This document shows, one piece after another, positions 11,165 to 17,781 of a stretch of DNA of 20,561 nucleotides. A program made the position numbers and the translations under genes. This DNA comes from a virus. The DNA lies in IMG/VR virus record IMGVR_UViG_3300027969_000492, positions 1 to 20,561 of that record; one strand, given 5' to 3'. The first letter of the stretch is position 1, and every line of letters starts with the position of its first letter. The notes below the pieces were generated by a model. That model was not told the origin of the DNA and made no database searches. It saw only the letters and a list, made by a program, of their open reading frames with translations.

Positions 11165-11342
11165 AGATGAATTAATCGAACATATGTTTAAGACCCTAGC
11201 AGAAGTTGAAGAGCAAGATTCCAATAATTGGGATAGGCTTTTAGAAGCTGGGGATTACCAAGAGATAGACCTTGACAAGGCTTGGCATAACGGCTATGCT
11301 AGTGCTATATCAACAGTAAGGAATATGTTAAATGACAAATAA
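11157..11342 (+). CDS. Unknown acidic 61-aa protein
   Basis: Starts within the end of the previous gene. ELIEHMFKTLAEVEEQDS is followed by DLDKAWHNGYASAISTV, a helix with W-x-x-G-Y-x-x-A spacing like those of 6109-6246. Probably helical throughout. Not recognised. Confidence 0.65.
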   Translation: MNKDELIEHMFKTLAEVEEQDSNNWDRLLEAGDYQEIDLDKAWHNGYASAISTVRNMLNDK

Positions 11343-11787
11343 AGTAATCAGAGATGATGTAACTATTACCTATGAAGAGGTAATTCCAGAAGATAAGCAA
11401 CAGGCAGAGTTTTATGTCTATGATAATGATATGCAGACTTATGCTGTATTAGAGTATAAGGACCGTGTACTTGATGTTGCTCGTAATGGGCAGATGTATA
11501 TTTCGATCCCGTCCGAAGATTTAGAAACAGGCGAGTGGGTAGAGCATGAAATCAATATCTGTCGCTATTCAGACGACCTAGAGCGGTTTGCAGAAACAGA
11601 CCAGGAATTATATGATTTGATTCACCTATGGTCGGTAGAGCGTGAGTATGAGATTTATCATAATAACCCTTGGTGGGAAGTATGGAACGATGATGTTCTG
11701 CCTGAAGGTGCGGTAATGGATAGTTTCTATGAGGCTATTGATTGGGCTATTGAGTTTATCAAAGATGATAGTAATTGGGAGTCGTAA
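11332..11787 (+). CDS. Unknown acidic 151-aa protein
   Basis: Overlaps the previous gene by 11 bases. Beta-rich in the first half (TITYEEVIPEDKQQAEFYVY, then MQTYAVLEYKDRVLDVAR), with a Trp-rich helical second half (NNPWWEVWNDDVLPEG, then FYEAIDWAIEFI). Several aromatic and acidic clusters; no known catalytic pattern. Last gene of the chain; the next promoter starts five bases after its stop. Confidence 0.78.
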   Translation: MTNKVIRDDVTITYEEVIPEDKQQAEFYVYDNDMQTYAVLEYKDRVLDVARNGQMYISIPSEDLETGEWVEHEINICRYSDDLERFAETDQELYDLIHLWSVEREYEIYHNNPWWEVWNDDVLPEGAVMDSFYEAIDWAIEFIKDDSNWES

Positions 11788-11791
11788 CATC

Positions 11792-11820
11792 TTGACAACC
11801 ACCCACATTTTTGATACAAT
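11792..11820 (+). promoter_or_regulatory. Sigma-A promoter for 11838-12068
   Basis: TTGACA (11792-11797), 17-bp spacer, TACAAT (11815-11820), one base from the full consensus. No TGTC element. Predicted +1 near 11827, so AAAGGA would lie at the very 5' end. Confidence 0.75.
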
Positions 11821-11837
11821 AGACCTAAAGGATAACT

Positions 11838-12068
11838 ATGAATTGGATTGCACGACATAGACAAAAAGCAAAGAAACTCTCGGACATTTTTTCAGATACA
11901 CGCATTAGTGCTTTGTTGCTCGCAAGGGCTACAAATGACGAAATGAATTGGCAAGCAAAAGCCAATGCGTATGAGTGGGTAAATGGTATGCAAATACTTG
12001 ACGGCTTAGGCGAACCTACTGAATACAATGATGACGGTACTGTAAAACTGCCAGATTTTCCTGTTTAA
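11838..12068 (+). CDS. Unknown 76-aa protein
   Basis: AAAGGA lies eight bases before the ATG. The N-terminal half is basic and helical (NWIARHRQKAKKLSDIF), then RISALLLARATNDEMNW, then an acidic Pro/Asp tail (DDGTVKLPDFPV). It may be a small DNA-associated helix protein; not recognised. A long hairpin follows. Confidence 0.75.
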   Translation: MNWIARHRQKAKKLSDIFSDTRISALLLARATNDEMNWQAKANAYEWVNGMQILDGLGEPTEYNDDGTVKLPDFPV

Positions 12069-12076
12069 CCTAAAAT

Positions 12077-12109
12077 CCCCTGCTAAAAGCTATTGACTTT
12101 TGGCAGGGG
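12077..12109 (+). terminator. 13-bp hairpin after 11838-12068
   Basis: CCCCTGCTAAAAG (12077-12089), loop CTATTGA, CTTTTGGCAGGGG (12097-12109), 13 pairs with one G-U. No U-tract; GGGTCGACCCC comes next. Probably a terminator or mRNA 3'-end stabiliser. Confidence 0.6.
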
Positions 12110-12170
12110 TAGGGTCGACCCCTTAAAAAACTGAATAGACATTACGAGAGCCTTTAAAAAATCACGGGAA
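12110..12170 (+). repeat. Intergenic module copy 12
   Basis: GGGTCGACCCC (12112-12122), then GACATTACGAGAGCC, TTTAAAAAATCACGGGAA. The TGTC promoter is missing: the SD of the next gene (TTGGAG) follows directly. It bridges the ATTAAGAG and TTTACGAAG box subtypes. Confidence 0.7.
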
Positions 12171-12181
12171 GTTGGAGAAAA

Positions 12182-12379
12182 ATGGATCAAGATAAGACAT
12201 ACACTGATGGATTAGTATATGCATATAAGCAAATGGAAAGATATACTCAAGCTGGTGTATATGTTATACCTGTTACTGGTATTATGAATAATATTCTTAA
12301 TGAAATCCGATCTCAATCTAAATTAGATTTGTCACACATTGAGATAGATGAACCTTTGTGGTATCGACCCCATAATTAA
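12182..12379 (+). CDS. Unknown 65-aa protein
   Basis: TTGGAG ends four bases before the ATG. The sequence is Tyr-rich (DGLVYAYKQMERYTQAGVYV), then IPVTGIMNNILNEIRSQ. Base use is more A/T-rich than its neighbours. No promoter is visible just upstream, so it may be read through from 11838. Not recognised. Confidence 0.65.
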   Translation: MDQDKTYTDGLVYAYKQMERYTQAGVYVIPVTGIMNNILNEIRSQSKLDLSHIEIDEPLWYRPHN

Positions 12380-12425
12380 TCTATTAGACATTACGAAGAG
12401 CATAAAAATTCGCGGGGATTTAGGA
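12380..12425 (+). repeat. Diverged module box, copy 13
   Basis: AGACATTACGAAGAGC, then ATAAAAATTCGCGGGGATTTAGG. The palindrome is absent and a TTGACA lies at 12433. It marks the left border of the origin-like region. Confidence 0.6.
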
Positions 12426-12603
12426 AAATACCTTGACATTCAATACTATATATGTATAGGTAATAAGAAAGCATATGAAATCATATAGAATTAGATTAAA
12501 ACCCCGCATTTTTACACAGTTTTCTATCATTTATGATAGTTTTATCTGTGTTTTCTATGCATTTTGTATGCATATTTGCACACATTTGTCAAGAGATATT
12601 TGG

Positions 12604-12638
12604 TATGGGATTACGATGAAGCTCTAAATTTCACAGGA
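12604..12638 (+). repeat. Diverged module box, copy 14
   Basis: GGGATTACGATGAAGCTC, then TAAATTTCACAGG, without palindrome or promoter. It is inside the origin-like region. Confidence 0.5.
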
Positions 12639-12659
12639 TATGTGGATATATGTGGAGCA

Positions 12660-12690
12660 TAGGGGATTACGGTGGAGTTTTTTGGATCAC
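12660..12690 (+). repeat. Diverged module box, copy 15 (partial)
   Basis: AGGGGATTACGGTGGAG, then TTTTTTGGATCACA, a partial echo of the box, about 54 bases after copy 14. The copy 10 to 11 distance is similar. Confidence 0.35.
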
Positions 12691-12766
12691 ACAATTACTC
12701 ATACAAATCAAAAATATCTGTCTATGTCTATATAAACTATTAGATAAATGTCTATTGGGTATAAAC

Positions 12767-12796
12767 TGTGGATAACTTGTGTATATCTGTGGATAA
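12767..12796 (-). promoter_or_regulatory. Phased DnaA-box cluster
   Basis: TTATCCACA on the minus strand at 12767-12775 and 12788-12796, with a one-mismatch site (ATATACACA) at 12778-12786. The starts are 11 and 10 bases apart, so all three face the same side of the helix. Confidence 0.6.
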
Positions 12797-12815
12797 CTTT
12801 GGCGGAACAATACAC

Positions 12816-12844
12816 TAGACAATCAGCATATACTCTGATATAAT
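12816..12844 (+). promoter_or_regulatory. Sigma-A promoter, leaderless gene 12851
   Basis: TAGACA (12816-12821), 17-bp spacer, TATAAT (12839-12844) with TGA extension. The seventh base after the -10 is the A of ATG 12851. Confidence 0.8.
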
Positions 12845-12850
12845 TTGTTT

Positions 12851-13021
12851 ATGACTATTGTACAAACAGCAAGAAAAGAACTTGATGACTATATAAAGGA
12901 AAACAATCTTGTATTATCCTCTAAAGAATATGAAGAGATGTTTATTAATCTCTATGGGAAGTATATAGATCGTCTTCTGACTAACCCGCCAAAATCTAAG
13001 AGAAAGAATGGACTACGTTGA
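12851..13021 (+). CDS. Unknown 56-aa protein by the origin
   Basis: Leaderless. The sequence is helical and Lys-rich at the end (TIVQTARKELDDYIKEN, then IDRLLTNPPKSKRKNGLR), with a basic C-terminal tail that could touch DNA. It is the first gene after the origin-like region and overlaps the next start (TTGA). Confidence 0.65.
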   Translation: MTIVQTARKELDDYIKENNLVLSSKEYEEMFINLYGKYIDRLLTNPPKSKRKNGLR

Positions 13022-13290
13022 GCGATAAAGCTATAAGAAAGTTAGCCCTTGAATGGTTATCTCACCCTACTACTGAAATATACGGTAAACAATTAATGTG
13101 GGCTTTTACAGAAGTACCTACACTATGGGAAAAGTTTGAAAAAGAGGAAGAAATGGAAAAATTACAAGAATTAAAAGAAGCCATATATAAGCTTCATTAT
13201 AAGGTAGAACATATATATGATAAGCAGTCTTGTTGTCAATGTGGTCAGCAATATCCTTGTGCTACCCTCCGTTTGTTGGATAAACATTAA
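13018..13290 (+). CDS. 90-aa protein with C-terminal Cys motif
   Basis: TTG start, overlapping the previous stop (TTGA). A helical body includes AIRKLALEWLSHPTTEIYGK and an acidic coiled stretch (EKEEEMEKLQELKEAIYKL). It ends with CCQCGQQYPCATLRLL, four Cys that probably bind zinc. Similar small Cys-tail proteins are frequent in actinobacterial phages as far as I recall. TAATG to the next gene. Confidence 0.75.
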   Translation: MSDKAIRKLALEWLSHPTTEIYGKQLMWAFTEVPTLWEKFEKEEEMEKLQELKEAIYKLHYKVEHIYDKQSCCQCGQQYPCATLRLLDKH

Positions 13291-13475
13291 TGAATATTAA
13301 AGAGTTTTTAGAGATTATGGGTAAGTCTATTCCTGGTATAGAAACAGAGATGGGTAGGCAGTTAACTCCAGAGGAAACCCGCCAAATTATTAGAGGTGCT
13401 ATTACTAAATGGAATCTAACCAATCCAGATGAATGGTTAGTTATACCTGCGGAGTTTACCGATGATAAAGTGTGA
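13290..13475 (+). CDS. Unknown 61-aa protein
   Basis: Coupled to the preceding gene (TAATG). EFLEIMGKSIPGIETEMG followed by TPEETRQIIRGAIT suggests two helices, then a Trp-containing strand end. Not recognised. Confidence 0.7.
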   Translation: MNIKEFLEIMGKSIPGIETEMGRQLTPEETRQIIRGAITKWNLTNPDEWLVIPAEFTDDKV

Positions 13476-13560
13476 TGTTTGTAGCAAGAAAATAGATATC
13501 TGGTTTCCAGATAAAGGTATAAATAAATGTGACAAATGCCACATTACAGGAGCGAAATGA
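13462..13560 (+). CDS. 32-aa zinc-ribbon mini-protein
   Basis: ATG at 13462 overlaps the previous gene by 14 bases. MIKCDVCSKK and KCDKCHITG give two CxxC knuckles about 19 residues apart, with a WFP strand between, as in a minimal zinc ribbon. Its TGA is overlapped by the next ATG. Confidence 0.65.
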   Translation: MIKCDVCSKKIDIWFPDKGINKCDKCHITGAK

Positions 13561-13649
13561 TGCTAATTATAGAATCTTTAGTGCTATTCTTTGTAGCACT
13601 TAATTGTGTATATAATATCAAAAAGTATTACGAGGACAAGAAAAAATGA
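13557..13649 (+). CDS. 30-aa single-pass membrane peptide
   Basis: Overlaps both neighbours (ATGA at each end). Hydrophobic MMLIIESLVLFFVALNCVYN followed by a basic/acidic end (IKKYYEDKKK), so the C-terminus is probably cytoplasmic. Unrelated in sequence to the micro-peptides at 722 and 6243. It sits directly before the Ntn-hydrolase gene. Confidence 0.6.
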   Translation: MMLIIESLVLFFVALNCVYNIKKYYEDKKK

Positions 13650-14164
13650 CGGTAATTGTAGGACTATTAGATAATGGTGTTGTTCATCTATGTGCCGATA
13701 GAGGTATATCAGATGACGATATCATTGTTTCTATGTCTGCTCCTAAGATCCGTCAAAATGGTGCATATATCATTGGGTATGCCGATTGTCCTGGAACAGG
13801 ACAGTTATTGCATCATATGACACTACCTACTCCACCTAAAAGAAATACAGAAAAGTTTATGAAAACTACCTTTGTAACTGCGGTACGCAAAGCATTGGTA
13901 GATTCAGGTGTGGATTTAAAAGAAAATGCTCACGCTTCATTTTTAATTGGAGTGTCTTCAGAGCTTTATTTAATGGATACTTCAGATTGGCAAGTATTGC
14001 CTTTGGAGTATATGGCTATTGGTTCGGGGGCATCTATTGCTATGGGATCATTGTATACCACCGCCGTATGGAAATCAGCCGAAAAGAGAGTTAAGACAGC
14101 AGTTTCTGCTGCTATAGAACTGTCTCCTGGCTGTAGAGGTCCATTGGATTATCTGGCGGTTTAG
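13646..14164 (+). CDS. Proteasome/HslV-like Ntn-hydrolase
   Basis: The protein has 172 residues, close to HslV (about 175). After removal of Met1, the new N-terminus is Thr (MTVIVGLL). With that Thr as residue 1, Asp is at 17 (HLCADRG) and Lys at 33 (SAPKI), which are the catalytic T1, D17 and K33 of proteasome beta subunits and HslV. The AIGSGASIAMG block at 124-134 is the conserved Gly-Ser-Gly helix start. No propeptide is present, as in HslV. A cognate unfoldase is not seen in this window. It may be a peptidase or an inactive relative that subverts host proteolysis. It is the last gene of the operon, coupled by ATGA, and faces a convergent gene. Confidence 0.8.
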   Translation: MTVIVGLLDNGVVHLCADRGISDDDIIVSMSAPKIRQNGAYIIGYADCPGTGQLLHHMTLPTPPKRNTEKFMKTTFVTAVRKALVDSGVDLKENAHASFLIGVSSELYLMDTSDWQVLPLEYMAIGSGASIAMGSLYTTAVWKSAEKRVKTAVSAAIELSPGCRGPLDYLAV

Positions 14165-14186
14165 TTCTTTCTCGCCGAAAACGCCG

Positions 14187-14582
14187 TTATTTGCGTAGTT
14201 TAAGTAGGGCAGCTAGGTCTTTAACCTTAGTGCCACCATCGTACTTCCAAGCATATCCTTCAGCAATCATTTGCTCATTAAGGGACTTGGCATCTGTGCC
14301 AATGAATAACCAACCTAAGATTCTTCCATACTTTTCAGAACTATCTGATTTTTCAGTTTGGATTACGATATGAGTAGCACCTTCAAGTTTGTGCTTTAGA
14401 TAATCTTTTGCTTCTAGTCCGAGTTTTTTCTCTGCTAGATCTTTTGTTCTTGATTCTGGCGTGTCTATTCCTGCGAGTCTGACTCGTGACGTAAATGAGA
14501 TATCAAATCCAAGATCAATTTCCACATCAATGGTGTCTCCGTCAACAACTTCCAAAACTCTCTTTACTGTATATTCGTACAT
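14187..14582 (-). CDS. Thermonuclease (SNase-like)
   Basis: I start it at the ATG at 14582; GTG at 14597 would add five residues and neither has a clear SD. From the ATG it has 131 residues. DGDTIDVEID (Asp14/16/19), RLAGIDTPESR (Arg35, Asp40, Glu43) and EKYGRILGWLF (Arg87) supply the calcium-binding and catalytic Asp, Glu and Arg residues of staphylococcal nuclease. No signal peptide, so it may act inside the host, for example on DNA. Lies downstream of the glycan operon's terminator, so it needs its own promoter or read-through; TGTGG-TACACT just upstream is a weak -10 candidate. Confidence 0.88.
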   Translation of the reverse strand: MYEYTVKRVLEVVDGDTIDVEIDLGFDISFTSRVRLAGIDTPESRTKDLAEKKLGLEAKDYLKHKLEGATHIVIQTEKSDSSEKYGRILGWLFIGTDAKSLNEQMIAEGYAWKYDGGTKVKDLAALLKLRK

Positions 14583-14603
14583 ACTTAAGTGTACCACAGA
14601 GAT

Positions 14604-14640
14604 GCTTTAAAAGCCCCCCAGAGCAAATCTGAGAGGCTTT
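14604..14640 (-). terminator. Terminator after the minus-strand glycan operon
   Basis: Read on the minus strand, AAAGCCTCTCAGA and TCTGGGGGGCTTT form 13 pairs including G-U, with loop TTTGC, ending in a short T-run. A second inverted repeat, GGGTATA-TTC-TATACCC (14653-14669), lies closer to the 14698 stop. Confidence 0.65.
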
Positions 14641-14697
14641 AAGCTATTTAGGGGGTATATTCTATACCCTACTTTTACACTTTATTTAATTAACTTA

Positions 14698-15246
14698 TTA
14701 TTCATTCCAAAAAATACCTTTTCTAGAAAAATTTTGATCGTGAAAGTTATATTTCCAAGTAATATCATTTATTTTCTTAAAACTATAACCAGCAGATGCA
14801 AGTTTCTTCCACATTAAATAATCACACTCTTGTACAGGATCAAAGCCACCTACATTAATCATAGCCTCTGTTCTAACAAGTGCTGTAATTGGAACAATAC
14901 AATGCTCCTGTAATAATTCTTGAGAAAACTCTTGAGCGTATTGAATAGCATTTATTGGATCTTCTAAAGTACCATTACTAAAAATAACATCATAATCGGA
15001 GCAGTACTCGGAAAGCTTACTTAAATGATCTGGGTATAGAATATCATCATCATCAAGAAAGCATACCCATTCAGTGGTAACTGAGTTTAATAATTGATTA
15101 TAGGTCCAGTGATTACCCTTATGGTTTGTGTCTACCACTATCTTATGTGCTACTGGTTTTAGTTCTTGGTTAGCCACCGACTCTATAGCATTTATTAACA
15201 TTTCTTTACGTCTTGGAATGCTTGCTGTTAATACTGTTATGTTCAT
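14698..15246 (-). CDS. Family 2-like glycosyltransferase
   Basis: The protein has 182 residues, a minimal GT-A domain. The N-terminal Rossmann-like strand (NITVLTASIPRRKEML) is followed by VCFLDDDDILYPDH, whose DDDD at residues 65-68 is the metal/nucleotide-binding DxD region. VIFSNG and VGGFD...CDYLMWKKL match the acceptor-side ED motif region of GT2 enzymes. It transfers a sugar from a nucleotide sugar; the acceptor is unknown. TAATG to the upstream epimerase. The protein is short for the family, but the ORF is intact. Confidence 0.85.
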   Translation of the reverse strand: MNITVLTASIPRRKEMLINAIESVANQELKPVAHKIVVDTNHKGNHWTYNQLLNSVTTEWVCFLDDDDILYPDHLSKLSEYCSDYDVIFSNGTLEDPINAIQYAQEFSQELLQEHCIVPITALVRTEAMINVGGFDPVQECDYLMWKKLASAGYSFKKINDITWKYNFHDQNFSRKGIFWNE

Positions 15247-16112
15247 TAAACTATTCCTTCTAATGCCATCTTAATTCCTTGCTCTAAACTAATTTTTGGT
15301 GTATAAAAACTAAGCATTTTAGTTGGATCTGCAACACGATATGTAACTCCGACTGGAGCAGTTTTAATATAATTAAATTCTGGACTATAATTATTAAGAT
15401 TAGAAACTGTTGATGCTAATTCTCTAAATGTAGTGGCTATGCCAGAGCCTAGATTAATTGGACCAATAATATCTAACTCAATAGCCTTGTCTACCGCATC
15501 TACAATATCTTGCATATGTATAAAGTCTCTAACCTGATACCCATCTCCCCAAATATCAAACGGATTATCTTTCCTTAATGCTCTTGCAATGTAAGATGGG
15601 AATGGATAGTCAAGGTCTTGGTCCGTACCGTACCCTGAAAATGGACGGAATATGTGTGTGCGAATACCTGCCTCTTGTGCAAACCTAGCAAGATATTCTC
15701 CTGTAAGTTTTGCCCAACCATAAGTTAAGTCTGGATTTGATATAGCGTGTAAGTCTAGCATCTGCTCTGAAAGTCTTGATGGATTTGCACCAGTTTGGAA
15801 CTTTGTTGGATAGGCAGCAGAAGAACTAAAATAAACAATTCTTCCTGGTCTTGTACGCATAGCCCAGTTAAACATCTCTGCATCGATAGATAGGTCTGTT
15901 GCTACAGAAAGCGGATTACCTTCAATAGTTATCCTGCCACCAACAATAGCAGCAAGATGAATTACCATATCAAAATATGAGTTATCATCTTTAAAGAAAT
16001 CACGACAGTCATTACCTTCTTTAAGGTCAATACCTACAATGTCGTGATCTTTATACTTACGCATAAAGTATCCACCAACAAAACCTTTATGTCCAGTAAT
16101 TAAAATTCTCAT
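15246..16112 (-). CDS. NAD-dependent sugar epimerase/dehydratase
   Basis: The protein has 288 residues, of the extended SDR type. ILITGHKGFVGGYF has the G7-G10-G13 NAD(P)-binding loop. YFSSSAAYP (residues 94-102) supplies the catalytic Ser. Y131-G-W-A-K135 is the YxxxK pair. GYQVRDFIHMQDIVDAV is the typical substrate-side block. It resembles GDP-fucose synthase and UDP-sugar epimerases; I cannot fix the substrate. It would act on a nucleotide-sugar in the cytoplasm. ATGA overlap with the neighbouring gene 16109. Confidence 0.9.
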   Translation of the reverse strand: MRILITGHKGFVGGYFMRKYKDHDIVGIDLKEGNDCRDFFKDDNSYFDMVIHLAAIVGGRITIEGNPLSVATDLSIDAEMFNWAMRTRPGRIVYFSSSAAYPTKFQTGANPSRLSEQMLDLHAISNPDLTYGWAKLTGEYLARFAQEAGIRTHIFRPFSGYGTDQDLDYPFPSYIARALRKDNPFDIWGDGYQVRDFIHMQDIVDAVDKAIELDIIGPINLGSGIATTFRELASTVSNLNNYSPEFNYIKTAPVGVTYRVADPTKMLSFYTPKISLEQGIKMALEGIV

Positions 16113-16762
16113 ATTTTTTTTATTTTTTCTAAATCTAACTCAAACTGATTGTTTATATAATCTGAAAATGCAACTTGGTCGGCACTATACATTGATGGAT
16201 CATTAACCTCTGAATATAATTCATCAACTTCTGACTTACCAAGAGTATAATGCATATGTTCAATAATTACATCTGGATGATAGTAGATTGCATCAAGTTT
16301 TTTTCCAAGTAATAGCCAAAAGTCATCAAGGTATAGGTGTTTTTGATTAGGTGGAGCCATATATCCTATTGCACTAATAATATTAGAAGATATCATTACT
16401 GATGTAGGAAGATTTTCTTTTTGAAAAAGATCATTTCCATAAGCTAATCCTTTATTTCCAATGCTAGAAGATAAAGTTACATCCCAATCTTTTGTTCTAA
16501 TTCTATGATCGTCTCCCATAAAAACAATATAATCATAGTCTTTTAAATATTTTAGTGCTACATAATTTAATGTACCGTTCATTCCCATTCTAGGGTTAAC
16601 TTCATACAACACTCCATCAATTCTTGGATAGTTATCTGCATCATCTTCATCTATTGCAAACATTAAATCTGTTATAGACGAGTTTTCTATAAAAGATTTA
16701 TAAAAATCAAGCGAGGCTTTTGATCTACTTCTAGTTGGTACAATTAATAATACTTTATTCAT
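16109..16762 (-). CDS. GT-A-like protein, probable glycosyltransferase
   Basis: The protein has 217 residues. NKVLLIVPTRSRSKASLDF and LMFAIDEDDADNYP look like the nucleotide-binding start of GT-A folds, and YIVFMGDDHRIRTKDWD carries GDD at residues 83-85 as a DxD candidate. LYLDDFWLLLGKKL is a second acidic block. The C-terminal tail is acidic and helical. A strong SD (AAAGGAG) lies in the upstream gene. The family fit is weaker than that of 14698-15246. Confidence 0.72.
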   Translation of the reverse strand: MNKVLLIVPTRSRSKASLDFYKSFIENSSITDLMFAIDEDDADNYPRIDGVLYEVNPRMGMNGTLNYVALKYLKDYDYIVFMGDDHRIRTKDWDVTLSSSIGNKGLAYGNDLFQKENLPTSVMISSNIISAIGYMAPPNQKHLYLDDFWLLLGKKLDAIYYHPDVIIEHMHYTLGKSEVDELYSEVNDPSMYSADQVAFSDYINNQFELDLEKIKKI

Positions 16763-17339
16763 TTGTCTCCTTTATACATAATAAAATCTGTGACCATTCA
16801 GTAAGCTTTGTATCTATAACTTTATATCCATTATTTTCTATAAGTTCTTTGTATCCTTCAACATCCCAAGCCCAAAGATGATATTCATAATGAGATTCAT
16901 CGTTTTCTATATATGGACTAGATGCAATTAAGAACTTTGAAGGTAAGTTTTTTATAGTTTTATGGGGGTCTTCTAGATGCTCTAACACTTCTGTCATAAC
17001 TGCAATATCAGCATATTCTATATCGTTATTTTTAAAATCAGTATACCGAGCATCCACAAGTCTTACATTTTTAGCATAGTCAATATTTGTTGGCATAAGG
17101 TCGTAGCCCCAAGACTTATAAGGTTCATCTTTAATTAAATATAATAAACCACCATCACCACAACCTAAGTCTACTATGGTTTTGCCACCCATATTTATAG
17201 CTTTTAATACAAAGTCTTTAGTAATTAATAATCTTTCAATGTGTGTTGATTCTTCTAAATGATGAGCAGACTCTCTATCTTTATACCAATCACTACTTAC
17301 AAAATCAATATTTTCTTTATTGAATAACTTCCATTCCAT
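16755..17339 (-). CDS. Class I SAM-dependent methyltransferase
   Basis: The protein has 194 residues. Motif I is TIVDLGCGDGGLLYL (residues 54-68). GYDL gives the motif II acidic residue, VMTEVLEHLEDP is a typical motif IV/V-type block, and the final strands close the sheet. The VxEVLEHxxDP pattern fits methyltransferases of the UbiE/Methyltransf_11/23 type, often found in sugar or lipid pathways. In this operon it probably methylates a sugar or glycan; that is inferred from context. GAGGAG of its SD overlaps the stop of 17342. Confidence 0.88.
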   Translation of the reverse strand: MEWKLFNKENIDFVSSDWYKDRESAHHLEESTHIERLLITKDFVLKAINMGGKTIVDLGCGDGGLLYLIKDEPYKSWGYDLMPTNIDYAKNVRLVDARYTDFKNNDIEYADIAVMTEVLEHLEDPHKTIKNLPSKFLIASSPYIENDESHYEYHLWAWDVEGYKELIENNGYKVIDTKLTEWSQILLCIKETNE

Positions 17340-17341
17340 TA

Positions 17342-17524
17342 CTACTCCTCTATAAAGTCTTGGTCAATACCTAGTTCAGAATATAAGATAAACTCATCAT
17401 TCATTACAACTTCATCATAAATTAAACCTTCATAAAAAAACTTAACTCTTGATGTATATGCTCCAAAGTTAACAAGTTCAGCAGTTACCTGCTCTTCAAT
17501 CATCCAAACTAATTTGTGATTCAT
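17342..17524 (-). CDS. Unknown acidic 60-aa protein
   Basis: Beta-rich and acidic (HKLVWMIEEQVTAELVNFG, then VKFFYEGLIYDEVVMNDEFI). Starts at the TAATG with the upstream gene. Its final codons GAG GAG are the SD of the methyltransferase. Not recognised. Confidence 0.65.
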   Translation of the reverse strand: MNHKLVWMIEEQVTAELVNFGAYTSRVKFFYEGLIYDEVVMNDEFILYSELGIDQDFIEE

Positions 17525-17781
17525 TAACGATAGCCTCTTGGTGGATCACCCTTAGCACCGTCAAAATGGAACTCAAATCCAAGTGATTCGGCAATCATTC
17601 TAAGCTGATGCAAGTATTCCATAACACTTACCCGCTGTCCATCACCCATAGACATAATTTCATTCTCATATGTTCTTACGGCAAGATAAGATGGAAACTC
17701 CACAAAATCAACAGTCATCTTTGCATATGGTTGTTTTACAGACTTTAATGCTGCCAGAAGCTCTGGGGTATACTTAGTCAC
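17524..17781 (-). CDS. Unknown 85-aa phage protein
   Basis: GTG start with GGGAG upstream, overlapping the WhiB gene by eight bases. VDFVEFPSYLAVRTYENEIM and VMEYLHQLRMIAESLGFEF match small hypothetical proteins that I recall from actinobacterial phages. Structure is predicted as strand, helix, strand. The tail is GDPPRGYR. No function. Confidence 0.72.
   Translation of the reverse strand: MTKYTPELLAALKSVKQPYAKMTVDFVEFPSYLAVRTYENEIMSMGDGQRVSVMEYLHQLRMIAESLGFEFHFDGAKGDPPRGYR

Larger units (their letters stand above)
12430..12850. other. Candidate replication origin region (no gene)
   Basis: No convincing gene. It holds: TTGACA at 12433; nested inverted repeats ACACAG...CTGTGT (12514-12551) around CTATCAT-TT-ATGATAG (12524-12539); TATGCA repeats near 12558-12572; two diverged module boxes (12604-12690); TATAAACT twice (12731, 12760) with TGTCTAT repeats; and DnaA-box-like sites. 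TGTGGATAA occurs at 12767-12775 and 12788-12796, with TGTGTATAT between them at 12778-12786, a 10-11 bp phasing. TGTGGATAT at 12641-12649 is a near match. Origin function is inferred. Confidence 0.55.

Noticed and set aside
38-12122. Module palindromes considered as a CRISPR array or an IS end
   Set aside because: The copies are separated by genes of varied length, with no spacers, no transposase and no target duplications.
12514-12551. Nested inverted repeat considered as a terminator
   Set aside because: No gene ends before it and no U-tract follows; it is better described with the origin-like repeats.
12475-12627. Possible 50-codon ORF in the origin-like region
   Set aside because: Its sequence is Phe/Ile/Cys/Tyr-rich, it crosses the inverted repeat and ends in a module box, and no good SD is visible; I treat the region as non-coding.
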